The notes: a model not told the origin generated them from the sequence alone. A DNA stretch of 64,000 nt from Reticulascus tulasneorum (GCA_001557505.1 LSAX01000003.1:868001-932000); one strand, 5' to 3'. Counted from the stretch's first letter, positions 34,602-46,578 are shown. Numbers and translations: made by a program.

Positions 34602-35922
34602 TTTGGAGGCTGAACTGGGGGATGGTTTTGCTGTAGTTTTAGCGACTTGTCATGGATGGGTTGGACGCTCCAGCAGACTCTCAAGAAGGTTCCAGTTTTT
34701 TAAGAAAGGAAAACCTCACTGAAGAGTAGAGGTTCATCTGACCGATCTGAGTCATGACACTAAGTTCACTCGCTATGGGTGCTTTTTGAGGCGACACCTG
34801 TATATCAGATCTCCTCCATGCACTATCAACAAGATCTAGGCTTAATGATCTAGGCTTAATATGCTGAAGATGTCACACGATTGGCCATCAGCCAATGTCT
34901 TTCTGGTCGTTTATCAGTTGGACGCATCTGGTATAGATAGGTTCTCCATCCAGTTAGTGTGAGCCACCTATTTGTTACCTACGTAGATTGTTTCGCTCGC
35001 TCCTGGCAAGTAGAGAAACCTTGCTCACTTGCTCAAGGCGGTTGGCAACCTGCTGCGAATACCTATGGAACTACTGGGTGAAAATTGTGCCACGACAGGG
35101 AAGGCAAAACGATGTACAACAGGAACAGAGTGCCTAGAGGCCGGTCTCACCATCGCCAACTCTGCCGGAGACCATGGAAGCCATTATCGCAGAGGGAGAT
35201 CATATGTAGCCGGGGAACACAATACATTAGTAAACTACCATTTGGGGTGAGGATAACCTTGAAAGACGTCGACAATCCAAGAAGTGCCGTAGCCACTAAA
35301 GCATTTTTGGTATTAGTGGTCGATTGCGCTATAAACCAGGGCATGATTCTAATTGGCTGCTATCCTCAAGGTGCTGATGGTGCTACGAAAGTACCGGAGC
35401 GCGCCGACTGCCGGCGGTCCATACCGATCAACCTTTATGCATTCACCGCGACACAATGCCTTCAATTTGCTTGAAAGCCCGTCTCCGGTCTATGGCAGCT
35501 GGTGAGACATCATTCTAGCTTTACTTTTCTGGCAGAGCGTGGGGGAGGGAGGGTGTCTGTTATCTCCTCCATATATCGCCAACGGCCGGGTGCTAGCTTG
35601 CGGCAAGCCCTTGTGGCGAGCTTTGGCCGTAGATCTTGATAAGTAGAATTCTTTTTTCAATATTCCTTGGCCAAAGTAATGAAAATGATTCAGAAATTGA
35701 GCTGCATCACGGTGTTGTTATCTCTGAGGCTTTCGCGGATATCTACACATCAGCCCCTTTTCCTTTCAATATCCAACCCAGAGAATGGGCTTCATGTTGA
35801 TATAGCCTTGCGAATTTCCTCCACTAGATGCAGTGAGGTTGAAGTTCCATTCATTTCCGATGTGAAAATACTCGAATTCCTCGTTAGGACATTCTGGCCA
35901 ACGAATCCAAACTTCATTGAAG
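34602..35922. other. Intergenic region
   Basis: 1.3 kb. The ORFs at 35029-35250 and 35085-35474 overlap in different frames and have no motif. A short direct duplication GATCTAGGCTTAAT is present at about 34832-34860. No gene is called. Confidence 0.45.
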
Positions 35923-37245
35923 ATGACTTCATCACATCCAGGCTTGGCAATCGGCTCATGGACCCTCTGGGGTTTCGGCATCGTGACGATCATCTGCCGA
36001 TTCATCTCGCGACGAATGTGCCTCGGATCCTGCAGCAAATTTCAGTTGGATGATTACCTAATGCTTCTCACCACGGTAGGTAATAGCTCCAACTCTCCAA
36101 CCGCGGCGAACCGGCCCTGAGAGTCATTGGTAATCATGTCCGCTAACATCGCTTTGCATTCATGAAGTTCACGTTCACCGGAGTTGTTTTATCGTCGAAC
36201 CAGGTCGCCTCAAATGGCAGCAACTACGTCCCAGACGGGGTTGAGGCACACTGGTCCCCCAAACAGATCGAACAGGCCGAATGGGGTAGCAAGATGCTGG
36301 TAGCTCTGGAGCAATTCATGTTGGCCACGATATGGCTAGTCAAAGCTTGCTTGTTACTTCTGTATTCTCGGATGACGTAAGTTTTGACCGGGCCCATCTT
36401 GTATGGATATAAGCTAATAATCATGAACCAGAAACGGACTTAAGGAGTGCCTGGCAGTGAAGATACTGGCAGTGTACTGTGCGATTGGGTATCTGATTAT
36501 CCAAATCCTCTACCTAGGAGTGTGGTGCCGCCCTATATATAACTACTGGGCCGTTCCCGTTCCACCGAATAATGGTATTCCTCATCCTCATCCTCTGTAT
36601 ATCATTCGTACTAATGATGCCTCTGTTCCAGTTCAATGCAAGACATATCACAACCATATGATTACCGTCACGGCTCTCAATATTTCATCAGACTTGGCCA
36701 TGCTCTGTATTCCCATACCGCTTATAGCCCGTGCCCGGCTCCCTTTCAAGCGGAAAGTTATCCTCTGTGGTATATTCAGTCTTGGCGTCTTTGTCGTCCT
36801 TGTTGCCATCCTCAACAGATACTACAACTTCAGCCTGCCAAACAATCTCGTGTTTCTCAGTTGGTACAACGGCGAGGCAGGAACTGCTGTGATGATAGCC
36901 AACATACCGTTGTGCTGGACACTACTTCGGAAGGTCTTCTCCCTTGATGCCTGGGGAGGGTCGAGCAAGCGGAGCCGAACCACCTCGGGTCCGCCCACGA
37001 TAGGCCAGGCTGGGAGGAGATACGGAAGACGGAGCCTGCATTCGACTATTGCCGGCGCGGAATCAAGCGAGAGCATGGAAAGGATAACAGGGAAAGCACC
37101 CAGCCAGAGCAGTGGGCATGAACTCGGGCCGCTAGAGCCAGAGGCCGTGGATTGCTTTACTCCAAGCGTGGGCTTTGAACCCCAGAAAGTTAGCATCACT
37201 AAAACAGTGGACATCCATCAGAGCTGGAATGACAACCGTGTCTAA
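35923..37245 (+). CDS. Rhodopsin-type fungal integral membrane protein (PTH11-like receptor without CFEM)
   Basis: Model: exons 35923-36075, 36168-36376, 36432-36574, 36632-37245; 372 residues. It matches the fungal rhodopsin domain (PF20684) core: WTLWGFGIVTIICRFISRR, a DDYLMLLTT helix start, QFMLATIWLVKACLLLLYSRM, CAIGYLIIQILYLGVWCRP, the YWAVPVPPNN loop and CKTYHNHM, NISSDLAMLCIPIPLI, and IFSLGVFVVLVAILNRYYN, giving seven predicted helices. A ~105-residue Ser/Arg-rich cytosolic tail follows. No CFEM domain precedes TM1. The last intron (36575-36631) removes an insertion and restores NNVQCKTY. Such proteins sit in the plasma membrane and are candidate host- or surface-signal receptors; the ligand is unknown. 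Confidence 0.88.
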
Positions 37246-37776
37246 GTGTATTTCAAATGATATCTTGTTTCACCCTCAATTGCTCTCCCTCTCCTTATGG
37301 AAACTACCTAGGTAGTTGAGAAATATGACTCTTGGGTGGCCTTTCTTAATCCTGGAATACGGGGATATTGTTTATCAGTCGTTATTACTAGTATTACCTG
37401 ACGCGTTTTACCGTTGAAATTGGCCCAGGAGAACATTTGGTCATTAACTTGCTGTGTAATTAGAGACATCCGGAATGCACTGGTTCTCAATGCGGCTAGT
37501 GATGGGTCACCTTTGTGTTGCCGTTTTCGCTCACCCCCTCCAAACTCGATTCTTCAATAATTAACAGGGCACACATAAATTCGGTAGGTGGGAAAGGCGA
37601 ATCATGTACGGCGTAGTATGGCCAAGAGATTCAGCCCCGAGTGGGTACGCAATCCTCTCCTCGCGACTCCCGTTTATCTTTCTCTGCCTCGGCTTACCTT
37701 ACTGTGCTTGTTTGACGGAGTAGCCATCATCGCTCATTTCGCTGTTGCATACACACATCAACTGAGGTAGTCCACA
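37246..37776. other. Intergenic region
   Basis: About 0.5 kb between two plus-strand genes; promoter of the GRDP-like gene, no other feature seen. Confidence 0.5.
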
Positions 37777-39318
37777 ATGTCCTTCCTCAATCGCATGCGG
37801 GGCAGATTGTCTGCAAACCAGATCGATGCGGATCCACACCAATGGAGACTACCATCTTCCTATTCTACCTCCAAGGCGGGCGGAAACGTCCCACCGATAC
37901 CACGCACGCAAATATTTCAGAACTCATTCATTCCTGCAGATCCCACGAACCCTGGAAGTTCAGAAGCGGCGCTGATTTACCCAAGCGTGGGTCATGCAGC
38001 CGTGCATCTGGCATTGCTTGAATGCTTCCGGAACTTGAGGTTGAGTGCCAGCGCCTTAGAAGTCGATGGCCAGGTCCAGCAGCCACCTGCGTACGAAGAG
38101 AAACACAAGCCTGGAACTGGAAGTGCAAAGGGTTCAGCTAAGCTTCCAGAGTCCCAGAAATGGGACCTCCTAGTCCGGATGGCCATCACACGCTTCGCCG
38201 CCTGGTGGGCGAACATCCACAGAGTCCTAGACTACGCAGCGACATATTCACACCGGCATGGACCGGGTGTGCCTGTCCAATTAACAGCAGATTATCTCCC
38301 TCCGTTAGATGTGCTGCTCATCTGGTACGTCCTGATGCTCAACCCTTACGCATATAAGGCAGCCTGCGAAGTGCAAGAGCGTGTAAACCCGAAACACAAG
38401 CTACAACATCTCTGCTTTCCCTGGCCGGCGATACTGGAACGGATAGACATGGAGAAAATGCAGTACTCTCTTCTGCGCCCAGCAGAAAATTTGTTTCGTA
38501 CTTTGTCGAGCCAGGAGGCTGATATCTTGACATACCTGACGCTCCCGCCAGCGTACAGCGAAACCGCGACGCCTGAATTCGGATTCAATGTCGATCTCTT
38601 TTTCGAGGTCAAGCTGCATGAGATTTTCATTGAAGAAGCACATGAATTGCTTTGGATTCGCTCTCCTGCGCTACGTACATCCTTGGTCAGGGCAAGCGCC
38701 GACTATCTAGGCTTTCAGAAGAGCGGTGTAGCAGCAGCGAGAGAAAGAAGCAGGAGGGAGGGACCATCATTCGGCATCGAGCTTGTTTGGCGCACGCACC
38801 GCCTGTATCCAACGCAGTATCAGTCGTTCGCCCTCCAGTTTGGGGGACCAGAGAAGGCAAATATGGACTCAAATCTCACCCTTGCAGAAGACGTCAAGGA
38901 CGCATACGGCACCGATGATAGGTGTTTGTGCTGGACTTGTGAGAGAATTCGGGAAGATCTTCCATCGTTCACCATACGGAAAGCTTCAGCTACTGCCTCA
39001 ATGTCGTCAACATCCACACCAGGCCCACCTCAATTGAATTTGCAGGCACTCTCTACGTTGACGTCAGATCAGCTTCGTCAAATCCAGGATGACCTGGGCT
39101 TCTTCCACTCAGTTGAATCGGCAAGGAGACTCGGTACCCCATTACCAACGCGACCACCAACCCAAGCGGAGAAGGAAGCTGAGAAGCTAGAGAAACAAAA
39201 GAAGAAGGAGTTAGGTTATCGCCCAGGCCTAGGTGAACACCTCGAGGTCCTGCCAAATGGGAAAACCAGGATAAGAAAGAACCATAATAACGATTGGAAG
39301 GGTTTCACAGGGGTCTGA
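37777..39318 (+). CDS. GRDP-like (DUF1399-related) protein
   Basis: 513 residues, intronless, ATG 37777. The core SQKWDLLVRMAITRFAAWW...LPPLDVLLIWYVLMLNPYAY follows the pattern of glycine-rich-domain-protein-like (GRDP, DUF1399) proteins, in which an aromatic helix is followed by PPLDV.W.WH..MLNP.Y. Here the His of the usual WH is replaced by Tyr. After a helical region (FPWPAILERIDMEKMQYSLL) a second block, PTQYQSFALQFGGPEKANMD, precedes a ...CLCWTCERIRED... motif. The C-terminus is rich in charged residues (EKEAEKLEKQKKKELGYRPGLGEHLEVLPNGKTRIRKNHNNDWKGFTG), giving a possible coiled coil. The protein is predicted to be cytosolic. The function in fungi is unknown; plant relatives are linked to stress and lipid signalling. 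Confidence 0.7.
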   Translation: MSFLNRMRGRLSANQIDADPHQWRLPSSYSTSKAGGNVPPIPRTQIFQNSFIPADPTNPGSSEAALIYPSVGHAAVHLALLECFRNLRLSASALEVDGQVQQPPAYEEKHKPGTGSAKGSAKLPESQKWDLLVRMAITRFAAWWANIHRVLDYAATYSHRHGPGVPVQLTADYLPPLDVLLIWYVLMLNPYAYKAACEVQERVNPKHKLQHLCFPWPAILERIDMEKMQYSLLRPAENLFRTLSSQEADILTYLTLPPAYSETATPEFGFNVDLFFEVKLHEIFIEEAHELLWIRSPALRTSLVRASADYLGFQKSGVAAARERSRREGPSFGIELVWRTHRLYPTQYQSFALQFGGPEKANMDSNLTLAEDVKDAYGTDDRCLCWTCERIREDLPSFTIRKASATASMSSTSTPGPPQLNLQALSTLTSDQLRQIQDDLGFFHSVESARRLGTPLPTRPPTQAEKEAEKLEKQKKKELGYRPGLGEHLEVLPNGKTRIRKNHNNDWKGFTGV

Positions 39319-39491
39319 GGACTTTTACTATTATTGCCTAGGTCTTGTTAATTTAACTCATGCCAGTAATAGCTTCTTCATGGGAAAACCGGCACAGCTT
39401 TCTTTCGAAGTCTTAGTTAGAGAACATTTGGAGTAGTGTCAGAACGAATCCCATCGCTTTCCCATTCCCGCCGCCTCCATAGTCATTCTCC

Positions 39492-42400
39492 TCATACGCT
39501 ATGGCACCGAGGCATAGGATTCAAAACATTTGTTGTCCCCTGCGTCACGTCGTCTGTCCATAGCCTGCGATCCGTATCGGGGCCGGGTATGAACTGCGGC
39601 AGAGGAAGAGGCGGTAAACCATTGGTCGCTGGCGTCCCGGGTGCACAGCGGACAAAGTCACCCAACGCCGCACGGGGAATGTTATCTCCCTGTGTGATCA
39701 TAGCGTCCCACTTCAGCTGTCTTCCAACCGATGTGAGATGCTTTTTCACCCTCATCGCCAACCCAGGAAACCCATCCTGCAGGAATTCCGCTCTGAGAAC
39801 GGGGTCGGAGAGATAGTAGGCTGCCATACCGGCTGTGATTGCCGTGGCCTGTGAAGTGCCAGGAGGCTCAACCCCTTTTTCTTATTAACAATCGCCTCTA
39901 TACTTAGAACGGTAATTTACTCACCGTAGGAGTTTAAATTGTCGGCATTCGGATCGACAAATCGACCGCCTACCGTCTCCCGGACCGCGCAGTCCACCTC
40001 TGTCCCGACGTTGTACAGGCTGAGGATGCCCCGGTTTCCGGCATCAAGATGTTGCGACGTCCTATATCGCGTGTTGTTGTACTGCGTATTTCCAACTACA
40101 ATCAGCGGCGAGTCTGTCCCGCCTTCGCCTCTTGGAATTTTGTGAGAAAGGTCTCTTCTGTCTTCCGGAACGCCCCACTGCGCCTCGTTGCCGGCACTGC
40201 ACACAATGACAACGCCCCGGGAAAACAAGACAGGCATGTAGATCTGAAATATATTGCGCCTCTGGTTATTTAGCGGCGCTGAATTGGGCCACCAGAGGTT
40301 GGCGCGTTCGACACCTTTCCAAGATTGTTAGTGGGAGCGCAGCATCCAAAGGAAAGGCACGGGAACGTATATGCAGGAAGAGAAATAGAAATACCCACCC
40401 CAGGACATGGAAATAACCGCATTTCCACGAGCACCATTCCGGTCTATATGCCGCAAAATGGTTACCATAGCAAATATTGCTCGTCGAGCGCGCCATCCCG
40501 ATGGTGTTCCAGTCGCCACCTCGAGCTGATATGTTACGAGACGGGCGTTCTTGGCGGCGGAATGATACTGGCCTGCCGCCAGAGAAGCCATGCATGTCCC
40601 GTGGCTATGAGGGGGCGGAGATTGAGTTTCGATCTCGTAGCCCTCTGCATTTGAGGCTAGAGCAGCCATGACCCTCGCACCATACGCCTTTCACCCATTA
40701 GTGGACAGAGAATAAGAGAGCGGGCACGGAGACATGTTGGGAGTTCGACATACACTGTGCGTGTTAAGAAATCCAGTATCAATAACATAGATAATTGGGG
40801 CGTTTTCGGGGCGAGTGGGATGATCATCGTAGAGAAAGGCGTTGAAGTCGTGGTATCGGCCAAGCGGGATGTTTGTGTATCGAGATAATTGCGACAGCCA
40901 GGTGAGATGCCCTGGGCTGTTTCTCTGCATTTTAAACGAGCTATCTGACCTTGGGGCACCACGTCGATTGAGCATGCCGTGGTTCAGATCAGGCATGGTA
41001 ATATTGAATTCCTGTTGAGGGACTGTTTGACCGAACGGGCCAGTCCGTTCCTCCGGCGACGGTGCCTGGGTGTAATCTTCCTGGCTATCGCGAACTGAAG
41101 ACTTGGACGTATCCCTGTAGACGTAATCAGTTTGCGTGTCATCTTTGCCACTTCCAGCCGAGCGTCTCTTTTTGGACGGAAACGTAGACTCCATGCCTTC
41201 CACTTCAATTTCTGCATCGATACTCATGGCCGCGACAACGGGGTTGTCCCAGAGCTTTTCGGACGTGCACTCATCGAGAGTTGCAATGTACACCCACTGC
41301 GCACAGTACCTGTTAGCTCACACGTGCTTCGGTTCCCTTAGTTCCATTGGCACTTACATGCGGCAGCCATGAATCAGTCCGACGGATGTTCTCCGGGCTC
41401 TTTGGTAAACTTTCCACAAGATCGTTGAATTGGCCTGAGGTAGTCCCCTGTTTAGTCAGGATAATGATGGGCGTCACCGTAGCCGTTGCTGTACACGTGC
41501 TTGAGGTCGAAGTCGTTGTTGCCGTGGCTGTGGGTCTCGGTGTCGGGTCATTTGGGGTTTCTGGATTGGAATTACCCCTGAGGCCGCGGATGAGCTCTCT
41601 AAGGATAAAGACTGTGACTGGATCAGCAAGATTGCAGGAATGAGGCCGCGAATGTGGGAAAATACATATTCCTGCTCCAAAAGCAATACCTCTGATCTCT
41701 GGGACGCCGATAGCGATGAGCTGCACGGACAAGATAAGTAGATGATCGTCTGCTACGACTTCAACAGGAGACTAGAGATCCAGTCACAGTATGTGAAAGC
41801 AATACATACTGCCAGTCGAGCAATTCCCGCTGCCGTGTGAACGGCGTCTGCTGCTGCACTGCCCGCAATAACCGATAGTTGATTTCTGAGAATCTTATCT
41901 GCAAATTTCAATATGAGCCAAGCACACGCAACAAGGCTTATGCCTTACCAGTGTTGTCAAAATCTTGACGCTCGGGATCTTTGAGCTAGAATTGTAAAAA
42001 GTCATAAGCTCGAGTATGTGGTCCACACGAGATGATACAGAATGTACGAACCTTGTTGTATCGTGACGCAACATCATAGAGTCCACGAACGCGGCTGGCT
42101 TGCGCAACTAAAAGACCCGTGTTAGCAATATACACCGTCTCTTCCACGCGGCAAAAGCATGAATGGAGAGAATGCGCTACTTACGGACTCGGCCTCGCAG
42201 ATGAAGAATCTCCGCTCTCGCTGCGCCAATAAGTCCCAGGAGTTGGGTTGACTGCCTCTTGACCTTGGCCCCTGCGTCGATCTCCTCCTGGAGATCTTCC
42301 AGCAGATCGCTCCAATACTTAATAGCCTCATAGAGCTCGATGAGAATCTGCGTGTACTCCTCAGTAGCATCCGCGAGTTCTGGTCGCGAAAGGTCCCTCC

Positions 42401-43631
42401 AGTTTGAATCCTCGTAAATTAACATCCTATTGCCTCCTCCGCAAGCCTGACTCTTGTCCCCTGAGCACGCCATGTTGCAGTCCTGGACAGATGATGTGCC
42501 AATTTCATATGGAATATCACCCCAGAAGCACTCCCTTGGATCAAGGTTAGTCAAATACGAAGACACCTAGAGAATACTCACCCGCTGTACTCTACCCCTG
42601 CATAACGCCAGCTTGCCGACAGCTCCACGCACTTCTGAATTGTCATGCCGGTGTCGCTGTAGTCATTAGTGGTACCATTTCGAAGAACTCTGGCGTCAAG
42701 AGAGTCGACGTAACAAGCTGGGTTGCCCCAGCTACCTGTCGACGGCACCACAGTCGGTGTTGCAGGTGCTGGGGGTGCGACAGCTGAGTTTTGGTAGATA
42801 TTCATGAGATTTCCACCACCGCAAAGATCAAATGGGTTGCCGCCGCAGGGCATGTCGCATTGACCAAGTGCCTGAGTCGAGGTGGCAGCGATGGAATTGC
42901 CCCAGAAGCATTCTCTGTTTGACATTAGCCACACGTCACTTCTATGACAACATTTAACAGTCTTACGTTGAATATTCGACCCCTGCATACCGAAATCCTT
43001 GCGCCAGTTGTGCACAGCGTTCAACTGTCATTCCTTGCTCATTGGCGGATCCATCACTCAAAGCTCTGGCACTGGCCCCGTCGGTCCAGCAGCCGACCGA
43101 GCTAAAGGTTCCAACTGATGGCTTCTCTGTAGGTATCAAGCCGCGAGGAACATTGTCAATGGCCCTGCTGAAGCACTGCATTTCGATGACATCATTGGCG
43201 ATGAGCACACCAAAGCCGCAGCTGTCGTCATTTCCTACCGCGATAGACCCGCACTGATTTGGACAGTCGACGATTTGCTGAAGCCTGCAATTGCACCGTC
43301 AGATACGTTTACGCGGAAGTTCTTCACTGGAGACGTACAAAGACCGAGCCGTTGCACCGCTCACCGGTGGAGGGATGGAACCATCGGCACATGCAAGAGA
43401 AATTTGTGCAAGATAAGATCCGCTCTGGGCTGTTGAGAAGATGATCGGTTCATTCCGACCGCCATATATGGACCGAGGATTGAATCTCTCTATCGCGGTC
43501 CGAAGAGCAGCTTCATGAGAGCGGCCCCCGTCACAGCCATCACTCAGCGTTGAGCATTGGACATTTTGGCTGTGGGCAGGGTCTAAGAGAGTGAGGAGGG
43601 CGAGCTTGAATAGGCACTTGAGCAGACGCAT
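39492..43631 (-). CDS. WSC-WSC-helical linker-I9-like-subtilase S8 multidomain protease
   Basis: Model (minus strand) of 13 exons, each phase-checked: 43339-43631, 42967-43284, 42582-42914, 42185-42534, 42052-42107, 41949-41985, 41810-41898, 41666-41720, 41358-41617, 40754-41296, 40399-40687, 39925-40314, 39492-39874; 1131 residues. A signal peptide (MRLLKCLFKLALLTLLDPAHS) is followed by a Cys-containing N-domain and two WSC domains, each with the GFRYAGVEYST/ECFWGN...GGGN.M.IY signature. Next come a helical linker (ELYEAIKYWSDLLEDLQEEID), a hydrophobic segment (GIAFGAGIFTVFILRELI), a Thr-rich stretch and an I9-like propeptide (VTPIIILTKQGTT...WVYIATLDECTSEKLWDNP). The S8 domain has Asp770 (VIDTG), His807 (HGTCMA), Asn917 (SAGNE) and Ser1012 (GTSQATA). 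It is probably a wall-associated serine protease. The weakest join is 41618-41665. Confidence 0.82.
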
Positions 43632-44530
43632 ACTGACTCTTTATAGCGATTTCCCAGTGGTAATTTCTAGAGCTCACTCTCGACATCCGAAGCGGGTGTC
43701 TGCCGCTATTAACCTTCCTCCTCTTCAATGTCAACGCCTAGTTAGTATCTAATCTAACCACCCTACCAACAATATCCCATGTTGCAACGCCACTCAGCAA
43801 TACTCTGAACCAAGAGCCCGAGATGTGGCCGCACTTCCCGCAGCGCCGCCATTACTAAATTTCCAAAACTGAGATCCAGTACCCAGGCTTCCATATTCAT
43901 CTCTGTGTACAAATTTCCCCCACATCTTAAGTTTGGTCTCGAGAGAAACAGCTCACTAGTTCGTCCGTAAATGGCAGATTGCCTGTTTTGGGCAAGCATA
44001 ATTTAACTAGAATCCCGCTGCCGCATCACTGCATAGAAAGGAATCCACTCCAGTAATCATATGGCCCAGATCTCATCCCCAGGCCGAATGCCAAAGTCCC
44101 TTAGTTAATAGACTGCTTAACAGTCAAAGTCTCATTGGGGGCTTGGGCTAGGGTTGTGTGAACGACTGATCACCGACCGCTTCGACGGGTAATTGATAGC
44201 ATTTGCGCTCGTGCTCAAGCCAAATCGCCAAGACAGGGGACATCAAACTTGGCAGAATAAAAATAGCAACATAAGTTAACTGGTCAGGCCATAGGCTGAC
44301 CAACCACTAAGCGACGTGTGAATACTCCAAATAATGCTTCTCGAGGAATTCTTTCCGAATGGGGGGCATGAGGTGAGGGACATAGGGGCGCCTGGCAATC
44401 TATGACTTTCAAAGTGTTTGGGTGCGGCATGAAAGATCAGAAAACTCTGGTTGTCCCCATTTACTCCTAGATACATCTCGTGGGTAAAACGGGAGGTGTC
44501 TAGAACGTCAATGAAGAAGTCTCATACAAG
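43632..44530. other. Shared divergent promoter region
   Basis: 0.9 kb between the protease gene (minus) and the nine-module cysteine protein gene (plus). No ORF with a recognisable motif is present. The two surface/secreted genes could be co-regulated from here. Confidence 0.5.
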
Positions 44531-46234
44531 ATGTTACCAAGATTGAGTTTCCTGGTCCGGTTTGCTGTGCTAGCAGTGTCCTCTGTGGGAAATTCAATTG
44601 CATACGATGAGTGAGTACACCATATGGTCCATGCGATAAGTTAGCTGAGACGTGCCAGAACTGGAATATCTGCACTTAACGAGACTTCACTTCTCGCCAG
44701 GCGGGGTCTCGAGCTGTGTCCTGTCTCGTACGCCGTTCCAGGGGCAATTCGTTTCTTCAGATACCCATCGTCGGTCTTTATAGGAGCTCCGCCGTTACAG
44801 TCATCGACCTCGACCTCGAACCGAGGATCGTCATTCACCTCCGCGACGACGACAATCACGGGAACGTCCACCGCTTCGAGGACTTTGACTACGCGCACTT
44901 CAACATCTACTGCACCACCTTTGAGAAGTTGTTCAACAACACCTCTCAGGTGTACGGACTCCAGCTGCCAAGGTACCGTAGTCAATGGCCAGGCAACCTG
45001 CAAGAACCCGGCCATGGTACCCAACTGTCCGTGCGTCCCTTCCGTGGGGGTTCCTGGCTTTGACTGCGGGAACCCTCTGAGCTGTGATTTGAACAACTGC
45101 CGAGGCACCTACAACGTCGACGGCACCGCGACTTGTAAAGATGCATTTGCCGGCTGTAGATGTAATCCAACGGATAACACTTGTGGCAATGCGGTTTCTT
45201 GCGACCTGAATGGTTGTTTTGGCACATACGACTCCTGGTCCAACACTGCCAGATGTCGAGGCAATTTCGCTGGTTGTGTTTGCATCCCAACAGCAGCTTC
45301 GTGCGGCGCAGTTCCACAATCCTGTGATGCTGGAGGTTGTGATGGAACGTACGACTCCAACTCGAATACTGCCCGCTGTCGGAACAACTACAGAGGTTGC
45401 CAATGCATTCCGACAGGAAACACTTGCGGAACACCTTTGAGCTGCGACCTTAATGGTTGCAACGGCCAGTGGAACGGCATCTCCAACGTTGCCCGATGTA
45501 CAAATAACTTCCGCGGCTGCCGCTGTCTCGCAACGGACAATACCTGCGGGTCGAGGCAGAGTTGTGATCTCAACGGCTGTGCCGGAACCTATGACGCTTG
45601 GTCTAATAACGCTCGATGCCGCGGCAACTTCCCGGGCTGTCTTTGTAATCCAACCCAACGGTCTTGCGGGCGCCGGGCATCTTGCGACGACGGCGGATGC
45701 AACGGTGGATATGACTACAACTCAAACACCGCTCGCTGCCGCAACAACTATCAGGGCTGCATCTGCTGGCCTGGTTCCAACACGTGTGGTGCTGCCCAGA
45801 GTTGCGAAGCAGGAGGTTGTGGCGGCACCATCGACAACCAGAGCACACGCGCGGCGACATGCAAAGCTGCATATAAAGGTTGCCGTTGTAACCCCTCGAG
45901 CAGCACGCCACGCAACTGCGGTTCCCTAGTTTTGTGCGATTGGGACCAGTGCAAAGGTCAGCCCGCTTCCTCGGGTGGTATGGGCCGTTGCACGGTGGCC
46001 AACAACAATCAGGGGTGCCCATGTATTTTGCGTAACGCTCCGCCCGTACCACAACCTGATCCGGAACCAGAGGAGGAACCGGAACCTCCTCAGCCATCAC
46101 CGGAGCCTATTACGTGCAATCGTGTTTGTGCAGCGCCGTTTCCGCAGCCCTTCCCGAGTATCCCGACAGACACCAACTGTGTGTGCAGTTGTAGCAACGG
46201 CGTGACTCATCACCCGCCGGGTAGCTGGTGCTGA
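44531..46234 (+). CDS. Secreted protein of nine tandem six-cysteine modules
   Basis: Model: exons 44531-44610 and 44701-46234 (intron GTGAGT...GCCAG); 537 residues. A signal peptide (SFLVRFAVLAVSSVGNSIA) is followed by ~75 residues of Ser/Thr-rich sequence, then nine tandem modules of about 40 residues (nucleotides about 44930-46027). Consensus: C-G-x4-C-D-x-x-x-C-x-G-x(9-11)-C-x5/6-C-x-C followed by x-P-T. Six modules keep the phrase SNTARCRxN(F/Y)xGCxC almost exactly. The first and the last are the most divergent. A Pro/Glu hinge (PDPEPEEEPEPPQP) and a final cysteine cluster (CNRVCAAPF...NCVCSC...SWC) end the protein. There is no membrane anchor. The regular cysteines point to a disulfide-linked extended rod. 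I do not recognise a named domain; wall protein, adhesin or effector roles are all possible. Confidence 0.85.
44930..46027 (+). repeat. Coding tandem repeat, nine units of about 120 bp
   Basis: Starts of successive modules (first Cys codon) fall 117-132 bp apart. Protein-level conservation is high, but the DNA copies differ at many third positions, so the array is old rather than a recent expansion. Confidence 0.8.
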
Positions 46235-46529
46235 GCTGGTTTGATCTTTGTTTGGTTGGCGAGATGACGATTTGAGGATCCTGGGATGTAGAAGAGGGCT
46301 GCAGCAGACGGCCGTTAACCAACAATGAAGTTTACCAGTAGCAGCTACGACAACAAGTTGGCCGTTACTAGATCCAGGTGGTTTAAGTTTAGTGTTTTTC
46401 TTTTGGAATTGTTTACTGGTAGCTCGCAATCAAAGGTTCAGATTAAAATCAAAATACGACTTTTGTTATAAGGAACATACCACAGCTCACACGGTTCTGC
46501 AATTTTCGCTATGACGATTCAGTGCTTGG
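46235..46529. other. Intergenic region
   Basis: About 0.3 kb of 3' flanking DNA between the cysteine-module gene and the broken regulator; nothing else seen. Confidence 0.4.
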
Positions 46530-46578
46530 GTTTGACCAATGCTCTAACTTAACTCAGCCCTGACATACTTAGCCTACA
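46530..46578. repeat. Direct repeat copy A (3' end of broken regulator)
   Basis: This 49-bp segment matches 47466-47514 at 42 of 49 positions. On the minus strand both read ...SMS-x-x-S followed by a TAA stop, and the similarity continues past the stop. Confidence 0.75.

Noticed and set aside
41341..43631. Reading the WSC part and the protease part as two genes
   Set aside because: All intron phases between them agree, and the I9-like region spans the candidate border, so a single gene is simpler. Transcript data could still overturn this.
44933..45658. Long minus-strand frame opposite the cysteine-module gene
   Set aside because: It mirrors the repetitive coding strand and has no signature of its own.
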